A stretch of DNA of 64,000 nt from Erinaceus europaeus (taxonomy: Eukaryota > Chordata > Mammalia > Eulipotyphla > Erinaceidae): NCBI RefSeq assembly GCF_950295315.1, contig NW_026647180.1, forward strand, positions 992,001-1,056,000. Direction: 5' to 3'. The notes beneath the pieces were generated by a model. That model made no database searches. It saw only the letters and a program-made list of their open reading frames with translations, and had not been told where the DNA came from. Position 1 is the first letter of the stretch. Every line of letters starts with the position of its first letter. The translations under genes were made by a program, and so were the position numbers. Below, piece after piece: positions 20,836 through 34,915 of this stretch.

Positions 20836-23800
20836 CCCACCTGTGCTGGCTTTTGCCTGGGACTCTGGCTCTGGTGGCTGGCCACCACCCCTCAGATCAA
20901 GTTCAGGGTGGGTGTCATGGCTGCTGCCACCACCACTGCCTCCCTAGGGGTCAACTGGGTGGGCGGGGTCCTCGTGGCCTAGCAAACTCTCGAGCCCTCT
21001 GTGATGTCCCCCCCAGGATTCTGTGCGCATGCGCACTGGCACTGGGCAGCCCAACTGTCCTGCCACTATGTCAGGCGGCAGCAACTAGACCCCTGGACCC
21101 CGGCACAGAGGGACGGAAGAACGGGAGGACAGCGCTGACCAACGACGGACCTCGGGGCTGGCAGCCAAGAGAGCAAAGGAGGAGGTGCGCCCAGGAGCCA
21201 GGGAGCCCGGGCTACAGCTACCTACATGCCTGCCTGCCTTGCTGGATGCAGGTATGCTAGCTCTGTCCAGGTGGGTTTCTCAGTTCCTCTCCTGTCCTCT
21301 CCTGTTCTCTCCTGTCCTCTCCTGTCCTCTCCTCTCCTGTCCTCTCCTGTCCTCTCCTCTCCTGTCCTCTCCTCTCCTGTCCTCTCCTCTCCTGTCCTCT
21401 CCTCTCCTCTCCTGTCCTCTCCTCTCCTCTCCTGTCCGCTCCTCTCCTCTCTTCTCTCCTCACTTCCGGGTGCCCTGATCACCAGCTCGAGCGCTTTTGA
21501 CATTTCACCTGTGACAGCTGCCCACACCCCCCCTCCGCGTCCTTGACGTGACCCAGCTCACAGGCTCACCTGCTCACCCCACCCACACCCACACGCCCCA
21601 CCACATTCCCTGGATCAGCTCCTCTGCCCTATTCAGCCAAACTGCCCAGTTGGCAATGTATCTGTGCAGGCTTGACTGTCTTTATCATTCAAGGTTATAT
21701 CTCCTTTTGTACTTAGCTTGGTTGATTGTGGATGGATAGTTGGATGGATGGATGGATGGATGGATGGATGGATGGATGGAAGAATGGATGGATGGATGGA
21801 AGGATCGAGTGATGCACGGGTTGATCGATTGGTTTTGTAGAGGCAGAGAGCCATCTAGGGGTACTTGAGACCTCTGGCATAAGAGCCCTAGTCTTCTGTC
21901 GAATGTAAAACATTAACACCTCAATAAATAAATGAATAAATGTATTAAATAAACTGGGTTAAAAAAAACGCGGTGTCTTTTTTAAGGATCATAATAAGGA
22001 AAGCATTGTTCTGAGCAGCCCCTTGAAATATTGGGATATTTCATTTTGCCTTCTTCTTCTTCTTCTTCTTCATCTTCTTTTTTTTTTCTTTGCTTTCTAT
22101 TATCTTGATTTATTTTTTGTAATGGACAGTCAGGAATTGAGAGACAAGGGAGGGATAGAGATTTTGAGAACCAGAGAGATACCTGCAGCACATCTGCACC
22201 ACTTGTAAAGATTTCCCACTGCAGGTTGGAACCAGGGTCTTGAACCGAGGTCCTCCTACAGTTTAACATGAGTGCTTAACCAGGTGAGGCACCACCTGCT
22301 AAGCTTAATGTGACATTTTTTTTAGCAATGAAAAGGAATTCTCTTGGCTAGGTAAGAAATAAATAAAATATAAATAAGTAAATAAAAGTGCTTTTACGTT
22401 TACACAGTGGAAACACACACTGGGACATATTCTTGTATATTACTTGTATTATTTATTTATTTATTTATTTATTGCCACAAGGGGTACTTGCCATAGCGCA
22501 GTGCCAGTACCACTAATCCACTGCTCCCATGTTCCATTTTTTCCCCTTTCGCTGCCCTTGTGGCTTGAATATTGTGGTTATTAATAATATTATTATTGTT
22601 GTTGTGATAGTTACTGTCCTTGCGGAGAACAGAGAAAAATGGAAAGAGGAGGTTAAAGAGAGATGGGGGAGAGAAAGATAGGCCCCCTGAAGATCTGCTT
22701 CACTATATAAATAAAGCACATTTTCATTTGACTCGATAGAAACACAGAGACACGTATACATGTAGAATACCTGCATTTTTTATTTATGTATTATTTATCT
22801 ATTGATTGATTGATTGACTGATTGATTGCCTCCAGGGTTATTGTCAGGGCTAGGGGCCTGCACCACGAACCCACTGCTCCTGCAGACCATGTTTTCCCCT
22901 TTGGCTGCCCTTGTTGCCTGAACTTTGTTGTGGTTATTATTATCGTTGTTGTTGCTGTTACTGTCCTTGCATAGGACAGAGAGAAAGGGAGAGAGGAGTG
23001 GAAACACGGAAGGGTGAGAGAAAGGTAGACCCCTGCAGGTCTGCTTCACTAGATAAACAAAAAGCATGTACATTTATTTACAAAGTGGGTACACCGACAC
23101 ATGTATACATGTATATTACCTGTATATTTTCTCTCTGAGTTTATATATATAATGTATGTATTTATTTATTGCATCCAGGGTCACTGCCAGTGCTCGATAC
23201 ATATACCTGGAATCCACTGCTGCTGCAGACCATTTATTCTCCTTTTGCTGCCCTTGTTGCTTTATCATTGTTGTGCTTCTTCTTATTGTTGTTGTTGTTA
23301 CTGTCCTTACATAGGATAGAGAGAAAGGGATAGGGGAGGGGAAAGTCAGAGGGAGAAGTGACAGATAGAGCCCCTGAAGATCTGCTTCACCCCCTGTAAA
23401 GCTACTCCCCTGCAGGTGGAGGTCTGGGGGCCATACCGCAGATCCTTCTGCCTGTCCCCTCGTTTCCTCCACCACCTCTTAACCCTCTGACATTCCGCCC
23501 AACCTCCCTGGATTTCCTTTTGACAGCAATATGACCTGTCTATTTTTTGAATCCTCAATATCCTGAGGATCAGTCTTGGAAATAGTCTCATGAGAAGCCA
23601 CAGGGGGATCTCTGGAATCAGAGAGCGCCTGGAACAGCAGCTGGGGCTCTAGAGCCAGGGCATGGTCCATCTACCCATCCACCCTCCATGGAGTCCACCT
23701 GCCTGCATCTTGGTCCTGCTCCCTCCCAAAAAGATTTTTTTCCCTTGTTTCACTGAGAAACAGGCATCACATAGGAGAGTCAGGCAGTGGGAAACAAAAA

Positions 23801-23841
<41 letters not shown>

Positions 23842-24961
23842 ACTGATGGACCAGCTTCTGGGAAGTACAGGTTTTGAACCTGAAAACGCTGTCTGCCTCT
23901 GCCTGTCTCTGAGTCCACTGGAGGAGCCACTGCCCCAGGCAGACCTTGTGCTCAGAGTGGGGTGTTTTCGCCAGTCCTAGGCTTGCACAGCGCACTTGGG
24001 ATTGGGTTGCCTGAGATCCAAATGTTACATTGTAGATTGTTTGCAGTTCCGGCTCCCCAGGACATTGGACAGACCCAACTGCTCTGGGGATACCCAGAGA
24101 AAAAGACTCTTCCCATCCTTAGTGCAAATGGAGTGGAGGGGGAGGGGAGAGATGTGCATGTGTGGGATACTCATGCCCAGGTGTGTGTGAGGGGCCCTGA
24201 CAGGGGTTAGAAGGGGGTTGAGGGGCAGAAGGAGACTGTTTGGGGGGCAGGCTGCAGGCAGGGGAGCCCCTGAATAGGTGCAGGGCTGTGTGTGCCTGTG
24301 GTGGCAGGGCGTTAGGGCAGGTCCCCCTGCAGGATGGTGAAGATGGCAGCTGGGCTGTCCCAGGGCCCCCAGGGCTGGAGGGCAGCAGCAGGCTGGCAGG
24401 AAAGGAGGCAAACAGTAGATGACAGTTGGGGAGCTGGGGGACAGGGGGCAAGGGGAAAAGGGGGCATCCTTGCGGAGAAGGGGGAGGGGGCTGGACTGGA
24501 GAGTGGGTGGAGCTGGAGGCAGGCAGGTCCCAAGAATCAGGAACTGACAGGGCCAGATACCTGCACCCACCCACTGGATAGCAGCTGCAGCAGCCAGAGC
24601 AGCAGCCCTGGCTTGCCTAGGCCAAGGGCCCTGAGTGAGTCCCTCTGAGGATGAGGAAGGGTAGGGGGAGGGGTAGAGGCAGGGGGAGGAGGGCCGCTGT
24701 CAGCAGGCAACGGGTCTACAGGGGCCTCCACTATGGAGGCCTGTGTCCAGGTGGCTGCCCGCCAGATCCGGGGCAGCTCAGGGCTCCCAGGGCCCTGGGG
24801 GGTGTCTGTGGGTTGGGGGCTGTCAGTCAGTCAGTCTGTCTGTGTGTCAGTGCACTTGCTTGGACAGGGGCCTGGCGGCCCTTGGACCCCAGCCCTGGGC
24901 TGTCAGATGCCGGCCCCGCCCCCGGACACGCCCCCACCGTGCCCCTTGCCTCAGAGCCCTG
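20836..24961 (+). repeat. Macrosatellite unit 6 (4,126 bp), damaged X-box
   Basis: Internal map: X-box position 20974-20986, here ending AGCAAA instead of AGCAAC; NRF1 21023-21036 intact; pentamer 21285-21471 (187 bp); SINE A 22051-22300 (only 7 TTC); SINE triplet 22377-23508; poly-T 23804-23836 (33 T). Shares 'tttttgtaatgg', 'gcaggttgg' and 'gaaaaggaatt' with unit 7. Confidence 0.95.
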
Positions 24962-27920
24962 CCCACCTGTGCTGGCTTTTGCCTGGGGCTCTGGCTCTGG
25001 TGGCTGGCCACCACCCCTCAGATCAAGTTCAGGGTGGGTGTCATGGCTGCTGCCACCACCACTGCCTCCCTAGGGGTCAACTGGGTGGGCGGGGTCCTCG
25101 TGGCCTAGCAACCTCTCGAGCCCTCTGTGATGTCCCCCCCCAGGATTCTGTGCGCATGCGCACTGGCACTGGGCAGCCCAACTGTCCTGCCACTATGTCA
25201 GGCGGCAGCAACTAGACCCCTGGACCCCGGCACAGAGGGACGGAAGAACGGGAGGACAGCGCTGACCGACGACGGACCTCGGGGCTGGCAGCCAAGAGAG
25301 CAAAGGAGGAGGTGCGCCCAGGAGCCAGGGAGCCCGGGCTACAGCTACCTACATGCCTGCCTGCCTTGCTGGATGCAGGTATGCTAGCTCTGTCCAGGTG
25401 GGTTTCTCAGTTCCTCTCCTGTCCTCTCCTGTTCTCTCCTGTCCTCTCCTGTCCTCTCCTCTCCTGTCCTCTCCTCTCCTGTCCTCTCCTGTCCTCTCCT
25501 CTCCTCTCCTGTCCTCTCCTCTCCTCTCCTGTCCTCTCCTCTCCTCTCCTGTCCGCTCCTCTCCTCTCTTCTCTCCTCACTTCCGGGTGCCCTGATCACC
25601 AGCTCGAGCGCTTTTGACATTTCACCTGTGACAGCTGCCCACACCCCCCCTCCGCGTCCTTGACGTGACCCAGCTCACAGGCTCACCTGCTCACCCCACC
25701 CACACCCACACGCCCCACCACATTCCCTGGATCAGCTCCTCTACCCTATTCAGCCAAACTGCCCAGTTGGCAATGTATCTGTGCAGGCTTGACTGTCTTT
25801 ATCATTCAAAGTTATATCTCCTTTTGTACTTAGCTTGTTTGATTGTGGATGGATAGTTGGATGGATGGATGGATGGATGGATGGATGGATGGATGGATGG
25901 AAGAATGGATGGATGGATGGAAGGATCGAGTGATGCACGGGTCGATCGATTGGTTTTGTAGAGGCAGAGAGCCATCTAGGGGTACTTGAGACCTCTGGCA
26001 TAAGAGCCCTAGTCTTCTGTCGAATGTAAAACATTAACACCTCAATAAATGAATGAATAAATGTATTAAATAAACTGGGTTAAAAAAAACGCGGTGTCTT
26101 TTTTAAGGATCATAATAAGGAAAGCATTGTTCTGAGCAGCCCCTTGAAATATTGGGATATTTCATTTTGCCTTCTTCTTCTTCTTCTTCTTCATCTTCTT
26201 TTTTTTTCTTTGCTTTCTATTATCTTGATTTATTTTTTGTAATGGACAGTCAGGAATTGAGAGACAAGGGAGGGATAGAGATTTTGAGAACCAGAGAGAT
26301 ACCTGCAGCACATCTGCACCACTTGTAAAGATTTCCCACTGCAGGTTGGAACCAGGGTCTTGAACCGAGGTCCTCCTACAGTTTAACATGAGTGCTTAAC
26401 CAGGTGAGGCACCACCTGCTAAGCTTAATGTGACATTTTTTTTAGCAATGAAAAGGAATTCTCTTGGCTAGGTAAGAAATAAATAAAATATAAATAAGTA
26501 AATAAAAGTGCTTTTACGTTTACACAGTGGAAACACACACTGGGACATATTCTTGTATATTACTTGTATTATTTATTTATTTATTTATTTATTGCCACAA
26601 GGGGTACTTGCCATAGCGCAGTGCCAGTACCACTAATCCACTGCTCCCATGTTCCATTTTTTCCCCTTTCGCTGCCCTTGTGGCTTGAATATTGTGGTTA
26701 TTAATAATATTATTATTGTTGTTGTGATAGTTACTGTCCTTGCGGAGAACAGAGAAAAATGGAAAGAGGAGGTTAAAGAGAGATGGGGGAGAGAAAGATA
26801 GGCCCCCTGAAGATCTGCTTCACTATATAAATAAAGCACATTTTCATTTGACTCGATAGAAACACAGAGACACGTATACATGTAGAATACCTGCATTTTT
26901 TATTTATGTATTATTTATCTATTGATTGATTGATTGACTGATTGATTGCCTCCAGGGTTATTGTCAGGGCTAGGGGCCTGCACCACGAACCCACTGCTCC
27001 TGCAGACCATGTTTTCCCCTTTGGCTGCCCTTGTTGCCTGAACTTTGTTGTGGTTATTATTATCGTTGTTGTTGCTGTTACTGTCCTTGCATAGGACAGA
27101 GAGAAAGGGAGAGAGGAGTGGAAACACGGAAGGGTGAGAGAAAGGTAGACCCCTGCAGGTCTGCTTCACTAGATAAACAAAAAGCATGTACATTTATTTA
27201 CAAAGTGGGTACACCGACACATGTATACATGTATATTACCTGTATATTTTCTCTCTGAGTTTATATATATAATGTATGTATTTATTTATTGCATCCAGGG
27301 TCACTGCCAGTGCTCGATACATATACCTGGAATCCACTGCTGCTGCAGACCATTTATTCTCCTTTTGCTGCCCTTGTTGCTTTATCATTGTTGTGCTTCT
27401 TCTTATTGTTGTTGTTGTTACTGTCCTTACATAGGATAGAGAGAAAGGGATAGGGGAGGGGAAAGTCAGAGGGAGAAGTGACAGATAGAGCCCCTGAAGA
27501 TCTGCTTCACCCCCTGTAAAGCTACTCCCCTGCAGGTGGAGGTCTGGGGGCCATACCGCAGATCCTTCTGCCTGTCCCCTCGTTTCCTCCACCACCTCTT
27601 AACCCTCTGACATTCCGCCCAACCTCCCTGGATTTCCTTTTGACAGCAATATGACCTGTCTATTTTTTGAATCCTCAATATCCTGAGGATCAGTCTTGGA
27701 AATAGTCTCATGAGAAGCCACAGGGGGATCTCTGGAATCAGAGAGCGCCTGGAACAGCAGCTGGGGCTCTAGAGCCAGGGCATGGTCCATCTACCCATCC
27801 ACCCTCCATGGAGTCCACCTGCCTGCATCTTGGTCCTGCTCCCTCCCAAAAAGATTTTTTTCCCTTGTTTCACTGAGAAACAGGCATCACATAGGAGAGT
27901 CAGGCAGTGGGAAACAAAAA

Positions 27921-27962
<42 letters not shown>

Positions 27963-29082
27963 ACTGATGGACCAGCTTCTGGGAAGTACAGGTTTTGAAC
28001 CTGAAAACGCTGTCTGCCTCTGCCTGTCTCTGAGTCCACTGGAGGAGCCACTGCCCCAGGCAGACCTTGTGCTCAGAGTGGGGTGTTTTCGCCAGTCCTA
28101 GGCTTGCACAGCGCACTTGGGATTGGGTTGCCTGAGATCCAAATGTTACATTGTAGATTGTTTGCAGTTCCGGCTCCCCAGGACATTGGACAGACCCAAC
28201 TGCTCTGGGGATACCCAGAGAAAAAGACTCTTCCCATCCTTAGTGCAAATGGAGTGGAGGGGGAGGGGAGAGATGTGCATGTGTGGGATACTCATGCCCA
28301 GGTGTGTGTGAGGGGCCCTGACAGGGGTTAGAAGGGGGTTGAGGGGCAGAAGGAGACTGTTTGGGGGGCAGGCTGCAGGCAGGGTAGCCCCTGAATAGGT
28401 GCAGGGCTGTGTGTGCCTGTGGTGGCAGGGCGTTAGGGCAGGTCCCCCTGCAGGATGGTGAAGATGGCAGCTGGGCTGTCCCAGGGCCCCCAGGGCTGGA
28501 GGGCAGCAGCAGGCTGGCAGGAAAGGAGGCAAACAGTAGATGACAGTTGGGGAGCTGGGGGACAGGGGGCAAGGGGAAAAGGGGGCATCCTTGCGGAGAA
28601 GGGGGAGGGGGCTGGACTGGAGAGTGGGTGGAGCTGGAGGCAGGCAGGTCCCAAGAATCAGGAACTGACAGGGCCAGATACCTGCACCCACCCACTGGAT
28701 AGCAGCTGCAGCAGCCAGAGCAGCAGCCCTGGCTTGCCTAGGCCAAGGGCCCTGAGTGAGTCCCTCTGAGGATGAGGAAGGGTAGGGGGAGGGGTAGAGG
28801 CAGGGGGAGGAGGGCCGCTGTCAGCAGGCAACGGGTCTACAGGGGCCTCCACTATGGAGGCCTGTGTCCAGGTGGCTGCCCGCCAGATCCGGGGCAGCTC
28901 AGGGCTCCCAGGGCCCTGGGGGGTGTCTGTGGGTTGGGGGCTGTCAGTCAGTCAGTCTGTCTGTGTGTCAGTGCACTTGCTTGGACAGGGGCCTGGCGGC
29001 CCTTGGACCCCAGCCCTGGGCTGTCAGATGCCGGCCCCGCCCCCGGACACGCCCCCACCGTGCCCCTTGCCTCAGAGCCCTG
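24962..29082 (+). repeat. Macrosatellite unit 7 (4,121 bp)
   Basis: Internal map: X-box 25100-25112, NRF1 25150-25163, pentamer 25412-25578 (167 bp), SINE A 26172-26420 (7 TTC, as in unit 6), SINE triplet 26497-27628, poly-T 27924-27957 (34 T). Shares 'ctctaccc', 'cattcaaag' and 'gtcgatcg' with unit 8, so its left part groups with unit 8 and its SINE A with unit 6. This is a mosaic of neighbours. Confidence 0.95.
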
Positions 29083-32000
29083 CCCACCTGTGCTGGCTTT
29101 TGCCTGGGGCTCTGGCTCTGGTGGCTGGCCACCACCCCTCAGATCAAGTTCAGGGTGGGTGTCATGGCTGCTGCCACCACCACTGCCTCCCTAGGGGTCA
29201 ACTGGGTGGGCGGGGTCCTCGTGGCCTAGCAACCTCTCGAGCCCTCTGTGATGTCCCCCCCCAGGATTCTGTGCGCATGCGCACTGGCACTGGGCAGCCC
29301 AACTGTCCTGCCACTATGTCAGGCGGCAGCAACTAGACCCCTGGACCCCGGCACAGAGGGACGGAAGAACGGGAGGACAGCGCTGACCGACGACGGACCT
29401 TGGGGCTGGCAGCCAAGAGAGCAAAGGAGGAGGTGCGCCCAGGAGCCAGGGAGCCCGGGCTACAGCTACCTACATGCCTGCCTGCCTTGCTGGATGCAGG
29501 TATGCTAGCTCTGTCCAGGTGGGTTTCTCAGTTCCTCTCCTGTCCTCTCCTGTTCTCTCCTGTCCTCTCCTGTCCTCTCCTGTCCTCTCCTCTCCTGTCC
29601 TCTCCTCTCCTGTCCTCTCCTGTCCTCTCCTCTCCTCTCCTGTCCTGTCCTCTCCTCTCCTGTCCTCTCCTCTCCTCTCCTGTCCGCTCCTCTCCTCTCT
29701 TCTCTCCTCACTTCCGGGTGCCCTGATCACCAGCTCGAGCGCTTTTGACATTTCACCTGTGACAGCTGCCCACACCCCCCCTCCGCGTCCTTGACGTGAC
29801 CCAGCTCACAGGCTCACCTGCTCACCCCACCCACACCCACACGCCCCACCACATTCCCTGGATCAGCTCCTCTACCCTATTCAGCCAAACTGCCCAGTTG
29901 GCAATGTATCTGTGCAGGCTTGACTGTCTTTATCATTCAAAGTTATATCTCCTTTTGTACTTAGCGTGTTTGATTGTGGATGGATAGTTGGATGGATGGA
30001 TGGATGGATGGATGGATGGATGGATGGAAGAATGGATGGATGGATGGAAGGATCGAGTGATGCACGGGTCGATCGATTGGTTTTGTAGAGGCAGAGAGCC
30101 ATCTAGGGGTACTTGAGACCTCTGGCATAAGAGCCCTAGTCTTCTGTCGAATGTAAAACATTAACACCTCAATAAATAAATGAATAAATGTATTAAATAA
30201 ACTGGGTTAAAAAATGCGGTGTCTTTTCCCTTTCTGAATATGGTATGCTGTGAGGATCATAATAAGGAAAGCATTGTTCTGAGCAGCCCCTTGAAATATT
30301 GGGATATTTCATTTTGCCTTCTTCTTCTTCTTCTTCTTCTTCTTCTTCTTCTTCTTCTTCTTCTTCTTTTTTCTTTGCTTTCTATTATCTTGATTTATTT
30401 TTTGTAATGGACAGTCAGGAATTGAGAGACAAGGGAGGGATAGAGATTTTGAGAACCAGAGAGATACCTGCAGCACATCTGCACCACTTGTAAAGATTTC
30501 CCACTGCAGGTCGGAACCAGGGTCTTGAACCGAGGTCCTCCTACAGTTTAACATGAGTGCTTAACCAGGTGAGGCACCACCTGCTAAGCTTAATGTGACA
30601 TTTTTTTTAGCAATGAAAAGAAATTCTCTTGGCTAGGTAAGAAATAAATAAAATATAAATAAGTAAATAAAAGTGCTTTTACGTTTACACAGTGGAAACA
30701 CACACTGGGACATATTCTTGTATATTACTTGTATTATTTATTTATTTATTTATTTATTGCCACAAGGGGTACTTGCCATAGCGCAGTGCCAGTACCACTA
30801 ATCCACTGCTCCCATGTTCCATTTTTTCCCCTTTCGCTGCCCTTGTGGCTTGAATATTGTGGTTATTAATAATATTATTATTGTTGTTGTGATAGTTACT
30901 GTCCTTGCGGAGAACAGAGAAAAATGGAAAGAGGAGGTTAAAGAGAGATGGGGGAGAGAAAGATAGGCCCCCTGAAGATCTGCTTCACTATATAAATAAA
31001 GCACATTTTCATTTGACTCAGTAGAAACACAGAGACACGTATACATGTAGAATACCTGCATTTTTTATTTATGTATTATTTATCTATTGATTGATTGATT
31101 GACTGATTGATTGCCTCCAGGGTTATTGTCAGGGCTAGGGGCCTGCACCACGAACCCACTGCTCCTGCAGACCATGTTTTCCCCTTTGGCTGCCCTTGTT
31201 GCCTGAACTTTGTTGTGGTTATTATTATCGTTGTTGTTGCTGTTACTGTCCTTGCATAGGACAGAGAGAAAGGGAGAGAGGAGTGGAAACACGGAAGGGT
31301 GAGAGAAAGGTAGACCCCTGCAGGTCTGCTTCACTAGATAAACAAAAAGCATGTACATTTATTTACAAAGTGGGTACACCGACACATGTATACATGTATA
31401 TTACCTGTATATTTTCTCTCTGAGTTTATATATATAATGTATGTATTTATTTATTGCATCCAGGGTCACTGCCAGTGCTCGATACATATACCTGGAATCC
31501 ACTGCTGCTGCAGACCATTTATTCTCCTTTTGCTGCCCTTGTTGCTTTATCATTGTTGTGCTTCTTCTTATTGTTGTTGTTGTTACTGTCCTTACATAGG
31601 ATAGAGAGAAAGGGATAGGGGAGGGGAAAGTCAGAGGGAGAAGTGACAGATAGAGCCCCTGAAGATCTGCTTCACCCCCTGTAAAGCTACTCCCCTGCAG
31701 GTGGAGGTCTGGGGGCCATACCGCAGATCCTTCTGCCTGTCCCCTCGTTTCCTCCACCACCTCTTAACCCTCTGACATTCCGCCCAACCTCCCTGGATTT
31801 CCTTTTGACAGCAATATGACCTGTCTATTTTTTGAATCCTCAATATCCTGAGGATCAGTCTTGGAAATAGTCTCATGAGAAGCCACAGGGGGATCTCTGG
31901 AATCAGAGAGCGCCTGGAACAGCAGCTGGGGCTCTAGAGCCAGGGCATGGTCCATCTACCCATCCACCCTCCATGGAGTCCACCTGCCTGCATCTTGGTC

Positions 32001-32085
32001 CTGCTCCCTCCCAAAAAGATTTTTTTCCCTTGTTTCACTGAGAAACAGGCATCACATAGGAGAGTCAGGCAGTGGGAAACAAAAA

Positions 32086-32122
<37 letters not shown>

Positions 32123-33242
32123 ACTGATGGACCAGCTTCTGGGAAGTACAGGTTTTGAACCTGAAAACGCTGTCTGCCTCTGCCTGTCTCTGAGTCCACT
32201 GGAGGAGCCACTGCCCCAGGCAGACCTTGTGCTCAGAGTGGGGTGTTTTCGCCAGTCCTAGGCTTGCACAGCGCACTTGGGATTGGGTTGCCTGAGATCC
32301 AAATGTTACATTGTAGATTGTTTGCAGTTCCGGCTCCCCAGGACATTGGACAGACCCAACTGCTCTGGGGATACCCAGAGAAAAAGACTCTTCCCATCCT
32401 TAGTGCAAATGGAGTGGAGGGGGAGGGGAGAGATGTGCATGTGTGGGATACTCATGCCCAGGTGTGTGTGAGGGGCCCTGACAGGGGTTAGAAGGGGGTT
32501 GAGGGGCAGAAGGAGACTGTTTGGGGGGCAGGCTGCAGGCAGGGTAGCCCCTGAATAGGTGCAGGGCTGTGTGTGCCTGTGGTGGCAGGGCGTTAGGGCA
32601 GGTCCCCCTGCAGGATGGTGAAGATGGCAGCTGGGCTGTCCCAGGGCCCCCAGGGCTGGAGGGCAGCAGCAGGCTGGCAGGAAAGGAGGCAAACAGTAGA
32701 TGACAGTTGGGGAGCTGGGGGACAGGGGGCAAGGGGAAAAGGGGGCATCCTTGCGGAGAAGGGGGAGGGGGCTGGACTGGAGAGTGGGTGGAGCTGGAGG
32801 CAGGCAGGTCCCAAGAATCAGGAACTGACAGGGCCAGATACCTGCACCCACCCACTGGATAGCAGCTGCAGCAGCCAGAGCAGCAGCCCTGGCTTGCCTA
32901 GGCCAAGGGCCCTGAGTGAGTCCCTCTGAGGATGAGGAAGGGTAGGGGGAGGGGTAGAGGCAGGGGGAGGAGGGCCGCTGTCAGCAGGCAACGGGTCTAC
33001 AGGGGCCTCCACTATGGAGGCCTGTGTCCAGGTGGCTGCCCGCCAGATCCGGGGCAGCTCAGGGCTCCCAGGGCCCTGGGGGGTGTCTGTGGGTTGGGGG
33101 CTGTCAGTCAGTCAGTCTGTCTGTGTGTCAGTGCACTTGCTTGGACAGGGGCCTGGCGGCCCTTGGACCCCAGCCCTGGGCTGTCAGATGCCGGCCCCGC
33201 CCCCGGACACGCCCCCACCGTGCCCCTTGCCTCAGAGCCCTG
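29083..33242 (+). repeat. Macrosatellite unit 8 (4,160 bp), keeps an ancestral segment
   Basis: Internal map: X-box 29221-29233, NRF1 29271-29284, pentamer 29533-29709 (177 bp), SINE A 30319-30585 (pure TTC form), SINE triplet 30662-31793, poly-T 32089-32117 (29 T). At about 30228-30252 it alone among units 1-15 retains ~25 bases around 'tatggtatgctgtgagg' that are also present in divergent unit 16. The other 14 full units have a short 'ttttttaagg' junction there. Confidence 0.95.
30226..30254. other. Ancestral segment retained only in unit 8
   Basis: Sequence around 'tctgaatatggtatgctgtg' lies between 'gtgtctttt' and 'aggatcataat'. The divergent unit has the same segment with three or four differences at about 63,325-63,355. 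Units 1-7 and 9-15 lack about 20-25 bases here. Confidence 0.8.
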
Positions 33243-34883
33243 CCCACCTGTGCTGGCTTTTGCCTGGGGCTCTGGCTCTGGTGGCTGGCCACCACCCCTC
33301 AGATCAAGTTCAGGGTGGGTGTCATGGCTGCTGCCACCACCACTGCCTCCCTAGGGGTCAACTGGGTGGGCGGGGTCCTCGTGGCCTAGCAACCTCTCGA
33401 GCCCTCTGTGATGTCCCCCCCCCAGGATTCTGTGCGCATGCGCACTGGCACTGGGCAGCCCAACTGTCCTGCCACTATGTCAGGCGGCAGCAACTAGACC
33501 CCTGGACCCCGGCACAGAGGGACGGAAGAACGGGAGGACAGCGCTGACCGACGACGGACCTCGGGGCTGGCAGCCAAGAGAGCAAAGGAGGAGGTGCGCC
33601 CAGGAGCCAGGGAGCCCGGGCTACAGCTACCTACATGCCTGCCTGCCTTGCTGGATGCAGGTATGCTAGCTCTGTCCAGGTGGGTTTCTCAGTTCCTCTC
33701 CTGTCCTCTCCTGTTCTCTCCTGTCCTCTCCTGTCCTCTCCTGTCCTCTCCTCTCCTGTCCTCTCCTGTCCTCTCCTCTCCTCTCCTGTCCTGTCCTCTC
33801 CTCTCCTGTCCTCTCCTCTCCTCTCCTGTCCGCTCCTCTCCTCTCTTCTCTCCTCACTTCCGGGTGCCCTGATCACCAGCTCGAGCGCTTTTGACATTTC
33901 ACCTGTGACAGCTGCCCACACCCCCCCTCCGCGTCCTTGACGTGACCCAGCTCACAGGCTCACCTGCTCACCCCACCCACACCCACACGCCCCACCACAT
34001 TCCCTGGATCAGCTCCTCTACCCTATTCAGCCAAACTGCCCAGTTGGCAATGTATCTGTGCAGGCTTGACTGTCTTTATCATTCAAGGTTATATCTCCTT
34101 TTGTACTTAGCTTGTTTGATTGTGGATGGATAGTTGGATGGATGGATGGATGGATGGATGGATGGATGGATGGATGGATGGATGGAAGAATGGATGGATG
34201 GATGGAAGGATCGAGTGATGCACGGGTTGATCGATTGGTTTTGTAGAGGCAGAGAGCCATCTAGGGGTACTTGAGACCTCTGGCATAAGAGCCCTAGTCT
34301 TCTGTTGAATGTAAAACATTAACACCTCAATAAATAAATGAATAAATGTATTAAATAAACTGGGTTAAGAAAAACGCGGTGTCTTTTTTAAGGATCATAA
34401 TAAGGAAAGCATTGTTCTGAGCAGCCCCTTGAAATATTGGGATATTTCATTTTGCCTTCTTCTTCTTCTTCTTCTTCTTCTTCTTCTTCTTCTTCTTCTT
34501 CTTCTTCATCTTCTTTTTTTTTTCTTTGCTTTCTATTATCTTGATTTATTTTTTGGAATGGACAGTCAGGAATTGAGAGACAAGGGAGGGATAGAGATTT
34601 TGAGAACCAGAGAGATACCTGCAGCACATCTGCACCACTTGTAAAGATTTCCCACTGCAGGTCGGAACCAGGGTCTTGAACCGAGGTCCTCCAACAGTTT
34701 AACATGAGTGCTTAACCAGGTGAGGCACCACCTGCTAAGCTTAATGTGACATTTTTTTTAGCAATGAAAAGAAATTCTCTTGGCTAGGTAAGAAATAAAT
34801 AAAATATAAATAAGTAAATAAAAGTGCTTTTACGTTTACACAGTGGAAACACACACTGGGACATATTCTTGTATATTACTTGT

Positions 34884-34915
<32 letters not shown>

